NCBI RefSeq assembly: GCF_015665295.1 | Contig: NZ_JADFAJ010000012.1 | Span: 53,006 to 117,005, forward strand | Reading direction: 5' to 3' | Length of the DNA: 64,000 bases | Source: Maricaulis sp. | Lineage (GTDB): Bacteria; Pseudomonadota; Alphaproteobacteria; Caulobacterales; Maricaulaceae | Part shown: positions 43,393 through 51,027 of the stretch, one piece after another | How positions within the stretch are numbered: the stretch's first letter is position 1 | Layout of the letters: every line of letters starts with the position of its first letter | Position numbers and translations under genes: made by a program | Notes under the pieces: model-generated | The model's input: the letters and a program-made list of their open reading frames with translations, nothing else | Database searches by the model: none | What the model was told of the DNA's origin: nothing

Positions 43393-45063
43393 TCAGCTCT
43401 CGTGCAGCCAGGACCGGAGGATCGCGATCGATTCCTCAGGGTGGGTTTCAACGATATTGGCGACTTTTTTCAGCGAGGACGCTTTCACCTGGCCATCGAT
43501 CTTCTCGATGTCGATGGCATCCTCGCGGGCGGTCGGGCCGGCCGAGGGCAGGGCCGCCGGACGATTGGCCTGGGTCGGCAGGGCGGCCGGTGCCGGCGCA
43601 CCCTGAACCGCGCCATCCGCGCCGGCGCCGGCGAGGGCCAGGCCTTGTGGCATGACCATGCCGCTTGCGCCTTTGACCAGCGGCCGGGCGACCAGGAAGA
43701 TGATCAGCAGGGCGGTAATGAACATCACCGCGATCTCGGCAGCCCGCATCATGTCATTCTTGGTGAAGGACAGGCCGCTGGTTGCCGGCGTGCCGAGCAG
43801 CGGATCGGCGCGGGCGAATTCCATCTGGCTGACGGTCAGCAGGTCCTGGCGGACGCCGGGCTCGCTGACAAAGCCCATGGCCGAGCGGACCAGGCCCTCG
43901 ATGCGGTCGATTTCCGCTTGCGGACGTTCGCGCCAGGTGATCGCGCCGTCCTCGGCCGTTTCCAGAACGCCATCGACGGCGACGGCGACCGAGAGGCGGT
44001 TGATCGCGCCGGCTTCGATGATTTCGGTGCGGGTGGTCGAGGAAATCTCGTAGTTGACGCGCTCGCTCGTGCTTTCGCGGCTCGACAGGCTGGACGGACC
44101 GTCGGCCGCGTCCTCGCCACCGGCGTCGGGCAGGTTTTCCGACGCCGAAACCCGGTTCTGGCTGGCGCCGTCCTGGTCGTTGGAAAGGTCTTCACCGCGC
44201 TGACGCGAGCGGACAACCTGACCGTTGGGATCAAAAGTCTCCGAGCTCTGCGTGACGCTCTGGCGGTTCAGTTCCGCATTGACCTGGACGCGGGCAGCGC
44301 CGACGCCGACCACGCCTTCGACAATGTCGAGAATGTTCTGACGCAGCTGGGCTTCAATCTCGCCACGGCGCTCGTCCATCAGGATGGAGCTGCCCGCCTG
44401 GCCGTCGCCACCGCTGGCCAGCTGGCGGCCGCGATCATCGGCGATTGACACGCCGCTCGGAGCGATGCCCGAGCTCGAGGCCACGATATTGCGGATCACG
44501 CGGACCTGCTCGCTGTTGAGCCGGCCATTGGTGCCAATGGTGATGGCGGCGGTCGGGGCTTGCTGGTCGCGGGAGAACAGGCGGCGCTCCGGCAGGTTCA
44601 GGTGAACCCGGGCCGAGCTGACGTAATTGAGTGACTGGATCGTCCGGGCGAGCTCGCCTTCCATGGCGCGCTTGGCATTGATGTTCTGGACAAAGCTGGT
44701 CTGGCCGAAGCTGTCCTGGCGGTCGAAAATCTCGTAGCCGACCGAGGCGCCGCTCAGCGGGCCATTGGATGCAACACGCACGCGGGCTTCATCAACCTGG
44801 TCGCGCTCGACATAGATCGCCGTGCCGCCCTCGCGGATTTCATAGGGAATGTTCGCCTGGTCGAGCAGTTGCGAGGTAGCGGCTGCGTCGGCCGGGTCGA
44901 GACCGGAATAGAGCAGGGACTGGCTGGCGCCGCCCATGGCACCGGAAAAATACACGAGCGCGGCGGCGACGCCGGCAGCGAGGCCGAAAATCGCGGTCAG
45001 CCGTCCGGCGCCAAAAGCCCTGAACTGTTCAAAAAGCGCGTTCACGTGGAAATCCCTGCTCAT
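43393..45063 (-). CDS. fliF: Flagellar MS-ring protein FliF
   Basis: A 556-residue protein (from ATG 45063). A GTG start at 45045 is better placed behind AGGGA with 7-base spacing, giving [16 protein letters not shown] as the N-terminus. Two transmembrane segments bracket the periplasmic ring-building domains: [19 protein letters not shown] near 25-43 and [16 protein letters not shown] near 440-455. [17 protein letters not shown] secretin-like ring motifs lie near 195. The C-terminal tail binds FliG. First gene of the operon, with a CtrA-like box 52 bases upstream. Confidence 0.96.
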   Translation of the reverse strand: MSRDFHVNALFEQFRAFGAGRLTAIFGLAAGVAAALVYFSGAMGGASQSLLYSGLDPADAAATSQLLDQANIPYEIREGGTAIYVERDQVDEARVRVASNGPLSGASVGYEIFDRQDSFGQTSFVQNINAKRAMEGELARTIQSLNYVSSARVHLNLPERRLFSRDQQAPTAAITIGTNGRLNSEQVRVIRNIVASSSGIAPSGVSIADDRGRQLASGGDGQAGSSILMDERRGEIEAQLRQNILDIVEGVVGVGAARVQVNAELNRQSVTQSSETFDPNGQVVRSRQRGEDLSNDQDGASQNRVSASENLPDAGGEDAADGPSSLSSRESTSERVNYEISSTTRTEIIEAGAINRLSVAVAVDGVLETAEDGAITWRERPQAEIDRIEGLVRSAMGFVSEPGVRQDLLTVSQMEFARADPLLGTPATSGLSFTKNDMMRAAEIAVMFITALLIIFLVARPLVKGASGMVMPQGLALAGAGADGAVQGAPAPAALPTQANRPAALPSAGPTAREDAIDIEKIDGQVKASSLKKVANIVETHPEESIAILRSWLHES

Positions 45064-45114
45064 TGCGTGCGCTTCATCAGCGAAGCACTGGGCAGAATTT
45101 TCCTACCTGGTCGG

Positions 45115-45129
45115 TAAACGAGGCTTTAA
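45115..45129 (-). promoter_or_regulatory. CtrA-like box upstream of fliF
   Basis: On the minus strand TTAA-AGCCTCG-TTTAC matches TTAA-N7-TTAAC with one mismatch. It lies 52-66 bases upstream of the fliF start, as expected for a CtrA-activated class II flagellar promoter. Confidence 0.65.
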
Positions 45130-45288
45130 TGCAATCGCATACGTGATGACTCGCCCCCCGATTAACCAATCAGGGCACGCAATCAGTGCGCAGTTAAAAG
45201 CTGTATGTCCCCGAAAACGCAGGCAAGCGACGACCGTGGGGGGCACAGTCGCCGCTCATCTTGCGCTAGTAGGGGGAGCTAGCGGTCG

Positions 45289-45558
45289 TTAGCGGTATTG
45301 CTGGATTCGGGTCGTGCGAAGCCCGGCCAGGCCGTGCTGATCGATCGAACGCTGCCAGCCGAGGAACTCTTCCACGGTTAGCGAATAGCGCTGACACGCC
45401 TCTTCCAGAGAGAGCAGACCACCCCTTACCGCGGCAACGACTTCAGCCTTTCGCCGAACCACCCAACGCTGGGTACTCGGGTTGGGCAGGTCACCAAGCG
45501 TAAGCGGGCTACCATCCGGTCCAATGACATAATTTTCTTTTTTAAGGCGCGGCTGCAT
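45289..45558 (-). CDS. sciP: CtrA inhibitor SciP (DUF1153)
   Basis: An 89-residue helix-turn-helix protein matching SciP/DUF1153: YVIGPDGSPLTLGDLPNP near 10-27, RWVVRRKAEVVAAVRGGLLS near 32-51, then the HTH SLEEACQRYSLTVEEFLGWQ near 51-70. In Caulobacter SciP binds CtrA at promoters and blocks RNA polymerase recruitment. Here it lies directly upstream of the fliF operon on the same strand. Two CtrA-like boxes in its own upstream region suggest a feedback loop. Confidence 0.93.
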   Translation of the reverse strand: MQPRLKKENYVIGPDGSPLTLGDLPNPSTQRWVVRRKAEVVAAVRGGLLSLEEACQRYSLTVEEFLGWQRSIDQHGLAGLRTTRIQQYR

Positions 45559-45605
45559 GTCCGATCCCCGTTTCTTGTTTGTAGGATCAACCTACAGGCA
45601 GCCCT

Positions 45606-45645
45606 TTAACATCACCCTAAACCACTGGGTAAATTTACATTTAAC
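45606..45645. promoter_or_regulatory. Two CtrA-like boxes upstream of sciP
   Basis: TTAA-N7-CTAA at 45606-45620 and TAAA-N7-TTAAC at 45630-45645 each match TTAA-N7-TTAAC with one mismatch. They lie 48-87 bases upstream of the sciP start in an AT-rich patch. Confidence 0.6.
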
Positions 45646-45744
45646 CCTGTCGCTAAAATCCGCCTCTAAATGTCCCGAACCGGCTCATGGCACGGTCATA
45701 TATTATCGGCGGCCCGAACGGGCGGTGCGCGTTGCGGGGGCCAT

Positions 45745-45777
45745 AAAAAATGGGCCCCGCCGAAAGGCGAGGCCCAT
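45745..45777 (-). terminator. Intrinsic terminator of flgE
   Basis: On the minus strand ATGGGCCTCGCC pairs with GGCGGGGCCCAT (one U-G pair) around a TTTC loop, followed by six T residues (AAAAAA at 45745-45750 on the plus strand). It lies 25 bases past the flgE stop. Confidence 0.92.
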
Positions 45778-45801
45778 AGTCCAGAAGCGGTTGGGTGATG
45801 G

Positions 45802-47187
45802 TTAGCGCTTCATACGGATGGCTTCGTCGAGCATCTCATCAGCCGTGGTGATGATTTTCGACGAGGCGGAATAGGCCCGCTGCGTGGTGATGAGGCTGGT
45901 GAACTCGTTGGCGAGATCGACATTCGAGCTTTCCAGTGTCGATGCCGCGATCTGGCCTGACGAACCCAGTCCCGGCGGGTTCAGCGTGTAGGCGCCAGAT
46001 TCGGGAGTCACCGTGAATGTGCCGCCGGACTGGGCTTCAAGGCCGTCCGGGTTGACGAAGGTCGCGACCGGGATCTGATAGATCTTGCGCACGATGCCAT
46101 TGTTGAATTTGGCAAAGACGAAGCCGTCATCATCCACGTCAACACTCGAGAAATTGCCGAAGGCCGAGCCGTTCACATTGGTCGAAAGCAGGGCGGACGG
46201 GCTGTCATACTGGGTGAAGCCGCCCGGAGCGTTCGGCGAGCCGAAGTCCAGGGTGATGGACTGGGCATCGACGCCAGTTGCGGTCGCCCACTGGAATTCC
46301 GAGGCGCCGAGCGCCGCGACATTGGTCGATGACAGGAAATCGAGCTGGGTCGGCAGCGTTGTGTTGGTGCTGTCGATACGGCCCTGAGCGTCAAAAGCGA
46401 CTGTACCCGTCAGCATCTGGCCATCGATCAGGCCGGCACCGGTCGTCAGATCTCCGGCCGGGACCATGTGGACCTCGGCGTGCCACTGATTGGGTGTTGC
46501 GCTCTTGAGCATGGAAATGGTCAGGGTGCGAACGCCGCCAACGCTGTCATAGAAGGGAATGGAGCGCTGGAAATCTGGCGTGACAGCGCCCGACGCCATG
46601 TTCGTGGCAGCAGCGGTCGGGTCGTAGGTTGCCTCGTCCGCCGAGATCGCCTGGCTCTGCTGCAGGTTGGCATTGATGCCCATGATCGTCGTGGCTTCCG
46701 CTGCGCCGCCGATCGAGGACAGGTTGATCGTCTCCAGCGCGTTCAGGTCGGACGGGTTTTGCGGCACAGAGCCGTCGGCAGCCACCGGCCAGCCAGCCAG
46801 GTATTTCCCTGCGTCGTTGCGCAGGTAACCGCTGGTGTCCGGCGTGAAGCGGCCGGCACGTGTGAAGGAAACCGGATCCGAGGAGTCGACGACTGCGTCG
46901 TCGCGGACGACAAAGAAACCGCGACCGGAGATGGCGAGGTCGGTCGGCGAGGAGCCGGCAGTCAGCAGGCCGCTTTCACCGATCGCGAGGCGCGCCACCG
47001 AGTTCACGCCGGCGGCGGAATAACCCTTGGTCGAGCTGTCGCTGTCATAGAGCGGCGTGAAGACGGCCGAGGCTCGCTTGTAGCCCACCGTGTTGACGTT
47101 GGCGATATTGTCCGAAATCGAGGCGAGGGCGTTCGAGTTCGAGATCAGGCCGGATGCGCCGGCCAAAAGTGCGGAATTGATGCTCAT
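45802..47187 (-). CDS. flgE: Flagellar hook protein FlgE
   Basis: A 461-residue axial protein. The N-terminal heptads include LLAGASGLISNSNALASISDNIANVNTVGYKR, read in parts (ANVNTVGYKR is the rod/hook signature near 29-38). ISGRGFFVVRDD near 85-96 is the FlgE/F/G motif, followed by a hook core, and the C-terminal heptads read DLANEFTSLITTQRAYSASSKI near 432-453. It forms the hook; its length is set by FliK. AGGAG lies upstream of the start, and a terminator follows. Confidence 0.96.
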   Translation of the reverse strand: MSINSALLAGASGLISNSNALASISDNIANVNTVGYKRASAVFTPLYDSDSSTKGYSAAGVNSVARLAIGESGLLTAGSSPTDLAISGRGFFVVRDDAVVDSSDPVSFTRAGRFTPDTSGYLRNDAGKYLAGWPVAADGSVPQNPSDLNALETINLSSIGGAAEATTIMGINANLQQSQAISADEATYDPTAAATNMASGAVTPDFQRSIPFYDSVGGVRTLTISMLKSATPNQWHAEVHMVPAGDLTTGAGLIDGQMLTGTVAFDAQGRIDSTNTTLPTQLDFLSSTNVAALGASEFQWATATGVDAQSITLDFGSPNAPGGFTQYDSPSALLSTNVNGSAFGNFSSVDVDDDGFVFAKFNNGIVRKIYQIPVATFVNPDGLEAQSGGTFTVTPESGAYTLNPPGLGSSGQIAASTLESSNVDLANEFTSLITTQRAYSASSKIITTADEMLDEAIRMKR

Positions 47188-47288
47188 AATGCATGCTCCT
47201 GGCGTTTTGGTTGTTGTTTGTGGAGCTTTCTGCTGGTCAGGTTAGCCGGCTCGCCATTCTGGCAGTCCGGTTCAGGCCGGCGGCCTGG

Positions 47289-47951
47289 CTATGTGTTGGC
47301 GTCCTTGATTGACATCACCGAGGACAGCGGGACGCGGATCCCGCCCATTTCAACGACGACTTCCGAGCCGGACAGGTCCACTCCCGATACAAGGGCTGCG
47401 GCCTGGATGCTGACCTCGATATTGTCGCCGTCCGCGTTCTGGGCGATGACTTCCATCGTGTAGACACCCTCATCCTGAGCGGCGCCGCCATCTCCCAGGC
47501 CGTCCCAGGTGAAATCGTGTGAGCCCGTATTCGTCTCGCCATCGTGGCGGGCGACAATGCGATCATCCTCGTCACGAATGATGATGGAGGATGTCGTGGC
47601 ATCGCTGGGCAGGGTGTACTCCCAGCTGGCTTCGCCATCGGTCAGCATGGCTTGCGGAGTCAGGGCGGTGGCGACGCGACCGATATAGCTGACTGACGCA
47701 CTCTGTGCGGCAGCTGATTGGAGCAGCAGGAGATTTTCCAGATTCTGGTTCTGGGCGATCTGCTGCTCAACGCTCGAGAAGTCGACCAGCTGGTTCACGA
47801 ACTGGGTCGAGTCGAGCGGATTGAGCGGGTCCTGATTCTTCATCTGCTCGGTGAGCAGGGTCAGGAACATCTCGAAATTGTCAGCCAGGCCGGTCTGGGA
47901 ATTGGACAGGGCCGGGCTCGATGAGCCAATGCCGGAAACTGCGTCTACCAT
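47289..47951 (-). CDS. flgD: Hook assembly scaffold protein FlgD
   Basis: A 220-residue hook cap. The conserved N-terminal motif FLTLLTEQMKNQDPLNPLDS (near 29-48) with TQFVNQLVDFSSVEQQ is diagnostic. The C-terminal half has the FlgD Tudor/Ig-like region (SYIGRVATALTP, near 88; FTWDGLGDGG, near 146). It caps the growing hook and is discarded afterwards. It starts 9 bases after fliK with AGGAGC upstream. Confidence 0.95.
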   Translation of the reverse strand: MVDAVSGIGSSSPALSNSQTGLADNFEMFLTLLTEQMKNQDPLNPLDSTQFVNQLVDFSSVEQQIAQNQNLENLLLLQSAAAQSASVSYIGRVATALTPQAMLTDGEASWEYTLPSDATTSSIIIRDEDDRIVARHDGETNTGSHDFTWDGLGDGGAAQDEGVYTMEVIAQNADGDNIEVSIQAAALVSGVDLSGSEVVVEMGGIRVPLSSVMSIKDANT

Positions 47952-47960
47952 GGCTTGCTC

Positions 47961-50426
47961 CTAAACCTGCATATCGACGCCGGAGCGTCCGGAGAGCAGG
48001 AAGCCGTAGGCCGAGCGCGGTCGGGATGCGAGTTCATCCTCGGCCCGCTGTGCCATGTCGGTTGTCTGCGTGAAAATCGGCAGCGCCTCGCCCTGGCTGC
48101 GACCTTCGTCGCTGGGCTGGTTCTGGCCGTCGCTCATCTGGAAGCTGAGCCCGTCCTCGTCGAGCTCAAGCCCGGCCTCGGCCAGGGAACGCTCGAGATC
48201 GCGCGCCGAGCGCTGCAATTCGGACAGGGTTTCGGGACGTTCCACGGTCAGCACGGCGTGTACGCGATTGTCGGCGCGCAGTTCGATGCGGACATCAACC
48301 TTGCCCAGTTCGGCCGGGTCGAGGCGGATGTCAAACACCCGGTTGCCGTTGGAAACCTGCTTGGTGATCTGCCCGGCCAGTTGCGTCGTGGTATGCGGCG
48401 TGAAGCGGGGCAGGTTGGCGCCGGAACGGTCAGCTGCCATGCGACCGTCGACCCGCGCCAGACTGAAATCGGCTTCGGCGCGCAGCGCTGCCTCGGCCGC
48501 GGCCTGGTCGGTACTGATGGCTTGCGGCAGCGGGGCGTGTCCCGGGGCGCCCGGCAAGGGCGTGATCGGCGCGCCACTCTGCGCAGCGTTGGGAAGGACG
48601 CTCTTGCTGGCAGCCAGGGCGGCGGCCGGATCGCCCGACGGCGTTGTCGGGGCGGCTGTGCCGGCGCCTGAGGCCGGATTGCTGCTATTGCCCGAGCTGC
48701 CGGAACTGCCTGAATTGCCTGAATTGGAAGCATTATTTCCCGCTTGTGCGGATGTGCCCGCCGGGCGCGCCGCGATGTCGCTGGCGGTCGGGATGGCCGG
48801 GGCATTGCTGCTCCGTTGCCGCAGCGGCGTGCTGTCACCGGCATTCGCTGATGCCAGTGCCTGCTCCGTTGCGGTCGCACCCGTGGCGGGGGAGGCGGCC
48901 ATCGTGGCTGGCGAGTTGTTTGTTGCGGTCGGGACTGCCGCGCTCAGCCCTGCCGCGGCGGGCGGTTTGGCGAACGGTGCCGGCTTGGTGTCGACAGTCA
49001 TCGTGTCAGGCGTCGCGCCATCCCTGGCCAAGCCGGGTTTGGCCATGCCGGGCTTGGCGGGCGAGGTCGCCGGATCCGGCGCTGCAGGGCCAGCAGGCGA
49101 TGAAGACAGCGTTGATGACCGGACGGTCGGCGTCACCGGCGCGGCGGGCGCTGACGGCACCGTCAGGACGGCCGCCTCGTTGGAACCGGATGCCGCCGGG
49201 GCCATGGGGGCCAGGACGACAGGTGCGTGGACGACAGCTGCCTGGGCGGCGGCTGGTTGGGTGGCGGGTGCCGGGATGGTCGCCGATGGGGTCAGCGGGG
49301 CGGTTGCGGCCGGCTGGGTCTGCGCTGATGCCTGTGCAGGGCTCGGCGCCGCCGCTGGCGCTTGCGCGGGCGCCTGCGGGTCCGGCGCAGCAGTTCGGGC
49401 TTGCACCGGCGTCTGAGCCTGCGGATTGGGCTGAGGCTGTGCCTGCGCTGTGGCCTGCGCTGCGGCCGGGACCTGCGCTGTGGCTGGGGCCGGGGCCGGG
49501 GCCTGCGCTTTGGTCTGTGCCGCGGCCGGGACCTGCGCTGTGGCTGGGGCTGGGGCCGGGGCCTGAGCCGGGGCCGGGGCCTGCGCTGTGGCTGCGGCCG
49601 GGGCCTGCGCTGTGGCTGGGGCCGGGGCCTGAGCCGGGGCCGGGGCCTGAGCCGTAACCTGGGGTTGGGTCAGGGGCTGAGATAGAGTCGGCGCCGCCGC
49701 CGCCAGCGGCGAAGCGGAAGTCGCCAGCCCCGGCTTTGTCGGAATGATCTCGGACACCGGCTTGTCACCGGATACGGCCTTGCCACCGGATGCGGGCGTC
49801 TCGGCAGGGATGGCCGCGGCGTCGCCGGCGGGCAGCTCTGCGGTCGCGATGCCGGATTGTGTCTGACCTGTCGTGGCGGAGGCGCTGGTCGGCGGCGCTG
49901 CGAAGTCGGGCGCCCGGGTGCCAGGCGTCGCCGGCTCTATGGCGTCCTGGACCGGAAATGCCGGCTTGCCACGCGCCGGGCTGACCGGGGCAACCGGGGT
50001 GACCGGCAGGATGAGCTCGCCGGCGAGGATGGCATCGGGGCCGGTACTGTCGGCCGACGGCGCCGCCGAGCCTGCCGCAGCGATATCCATCGGCAGCGGT
50101 GAGGCCGACATCAGGGCCTGGCCACGTGTGGACGGCGCTGCGGCGGTCGCGGTCGCGGTCGCGGTTGCAGGGGCCGGAATGGACGGGGCGGTCGGCGCAG
50201 ACGCTGCGGTCGGCAAGGCCGGAGCGGACGGGCTTGCGGTTGCGGCGGTCTGGGCCTGGTTGGCATGAACGAGAACCGTGAAGGGCGAGGCGGCAACCGC
50301 GCCACCGGTCGGAGCTGTCCCTTGGGTATGCGTGCCGCCCGACGGATTGCCGACCGGTTGCGCCAGCGCGCCGCCGTTTCCGCCCGTCATGGTCAGCAGG
50401 TTCGCAGTGTTCAGGTCCAGCGTCAT
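47961..50426 (-). CDS. fliK: Flagellar hook-length control protein FliK
   Basis: An 821-residue protein, much longer than many FliK proteins. Residues about 30-620 are disordered, rich in Ala, Pro, Gln, Thr and Ser, with imperfect APAPAQ/ATAQVPA repeats. The C-terminal Flg_hook domain near 660-780 carries RLDPAELGKVDVRIELRADN and LERSLAEAGLELDEDGLSF, the family's substrate-switch domain. FliK measures hook length and switches FlhB specificity. The long disordered part fits the ruler role. Its promoter is a near-perfect sigma54 site. Confidence 0.92.
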   Translation of the reverse strand: MTLDLNTANLLTMTGGNGGALAQPVGNPSGGTHTQGTAPTGGAVAASPFTVLVHANQAQTAATASPSAPALPTAASAPTAPSIPAPATATATATAAAPSTRGQALMSASPLPMDIAAAGSAAPSADSTGPDAILAGELILPVTPVAPVSPARGKPAFPVQDAIEPATPGTRAPDFAAPPTSASATTGQTQSGIATAELPAGDAAAIPAETPASGGKAVSGDKPVSEIIPTKPGLATSASPLAAAAPTLSQPLTQPQVTAQAPAPAQAPAPATAQAPAAATAQAPAPAQAPAPAPATAQVPAAAQTKAQAPAPAPATAQVPAAAQATAQAQPQPNPQAQTPVQARTAAPDPQAPAQAPAAAPSPAQASAQTQPAATAPLTPSATIPAPATQPAAAQAAVVHAPVVLAPMAPAASGSNEAAVLTVPSAPAAPVTPTVRSSTLSSSPAGPAAPDPATSPAKPGMAKPGLARDGATPDTMTVDTKPAPFAKPPAAAGLSAAVPTATNNSPATMAASPATGATATEQALASANAGDSTPLRQRSSNAPAIPTASDIAARPAGTSAQAGNNASNSGNSGSSGSSGNSSNPASGAGTAAPTTPSGDPAAALAASKSVLPNAAQSGAPITPLPGAPGHAPLPQAISTDQAAAEAALRAEADFSLARVDGRMAADRSGANLPRFTPHTTTQLAGQITKQVSNGNRVFDIRLDPAELGKVDVRIELRADNRVHAVLTVERPETLSELQRSARDLERSLAEAGLELDEDGLSFQMSDGQNQPSDEGRSQGEALPIFTQTTDMAQRAEDELASRPRSAYGFLLSGRSGVDMQV
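49430..49670 (-). repeat. Low-complexity repeat block in fliK
   Basis: Short imperfect units encoding AP/AQ/AT/VPAA combinations (GGGGCCGGGGCC, GCCTGCGCTGTGGC on the plus strand) are repeated many times. The longest near-identical blocks are around 49470-49570 and 49560-49660. Such tracts change length easily by slippage or recombination. Confidence 0.85.
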
Positions 50427-50482
50427 GGTCGCTCTTGGTCTGCCTCAGGGCGCACGTCACGCCTCGTCTCGAAGAGATGTTC

Positions 50483-50497
50483 GCAAGGGGTGTGCCA
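50483..50497 (-). promoter_or_regulatory. Sigma54 promoter of fliK-flgD-flgE
   Basis: On the minus strand TGGCACACCCCTTGC matches the sigma54 consensus TGGCAC-N5-TTGC exactly. The predicted start is about 12 bases further, around 50471, 45 bases before the fliK ATG. Confidence 0.88.
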
Positions 50498-50806
50498 ATG
50501 TTGATTGAGTTTAAGCTATTGTTTTTTCTAGTTAATTTTACGGTAATACCTTGCGGTGGGCAGGAAAGTCCGGCCCGTCCTGCCGCCAGGTGGGCGCAAA
50601 TTGCCGGGTCGTCTGCGGGTTCGTCGCCAGCCGGCCCCGGCCGCAGCTTCGCCACTGGCGCGAGTCTTTATGACCGCGCGTGAGCCCGCGCGCGCGGGCG
50701 GGCTGTTCAATGCTTGAAACCGGTCATGATCGCGTCGGATCCGCCGAGTTCGGTTTGGGCCCGGAGCAGGCGCGTTTCTGACCCGACAGACGCGATGCCG
50801 GGCGAC

Positions 50807-50821
50807 TGGCCCGCCGCTTGC
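50807..50821 (+). promoter_or_regulatory. Sigma54 promoter of flgK-flgL
   Basis: TGGCCCGCCGCTTGC has TGGC and TTGC at the correct N7 spacing, with one mismatch from TGGCAC. The predicted start is near 50833, which gives a long untranslated leader before flgK. Confidence 0.72.
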
Positions 50822-51027
50822 GATGGTTAAGGCATGCCCGGGCAGGTCCTGTCCGGGCCGGAATTTGGAAAGCGCATGGAAAAGCAAATGAAGGCAGGCG
50901 GTTACAGCATGATTTGCCCTGCGGAGGCGCCCCTGGGGGTGGCTGCCCCGCTGGGCAATGCTTGCCGCTTTGACGGCAGAATCCGCCGTGACCGCCTCGT
51001 TTTTGCCGACTGCGCAGGGAGCCAGCC

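Larger units (their letters stand above)
50427..51027. promoter_or_regulatory. fliK/flgK divergent control region
   Basis: This 601-bp spacer carries a leftward sigma54 promoter (50483-50497), a rightward sigma54 promoter (50807-50821) and an AT-rich patch (50505-50550) with TTAA-N7-GTAA at 50532-50546, one mismatch from a CtrA box. A small frame at 50876-51037 overlaps the flgK start but matches nothing known; flgK otherwise has a leader of about 195 bases. Confidence 0.75.

Noticed and set aside
49430..49670. Minisatellite or mobile element in fliK
   Set aside because: Repeats stay in frame and encode a disordered Ala/Pro/Gln region normal for FliK; no transposase or terminal repeats.
50560..50600. 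RNase P RNA-like bases (GGAAAGTCCGG)
   Set aside because: Only this short stretch matches; the surrounding several hundred bases lack the RNase P core and belong to flagellar promoter DNA.
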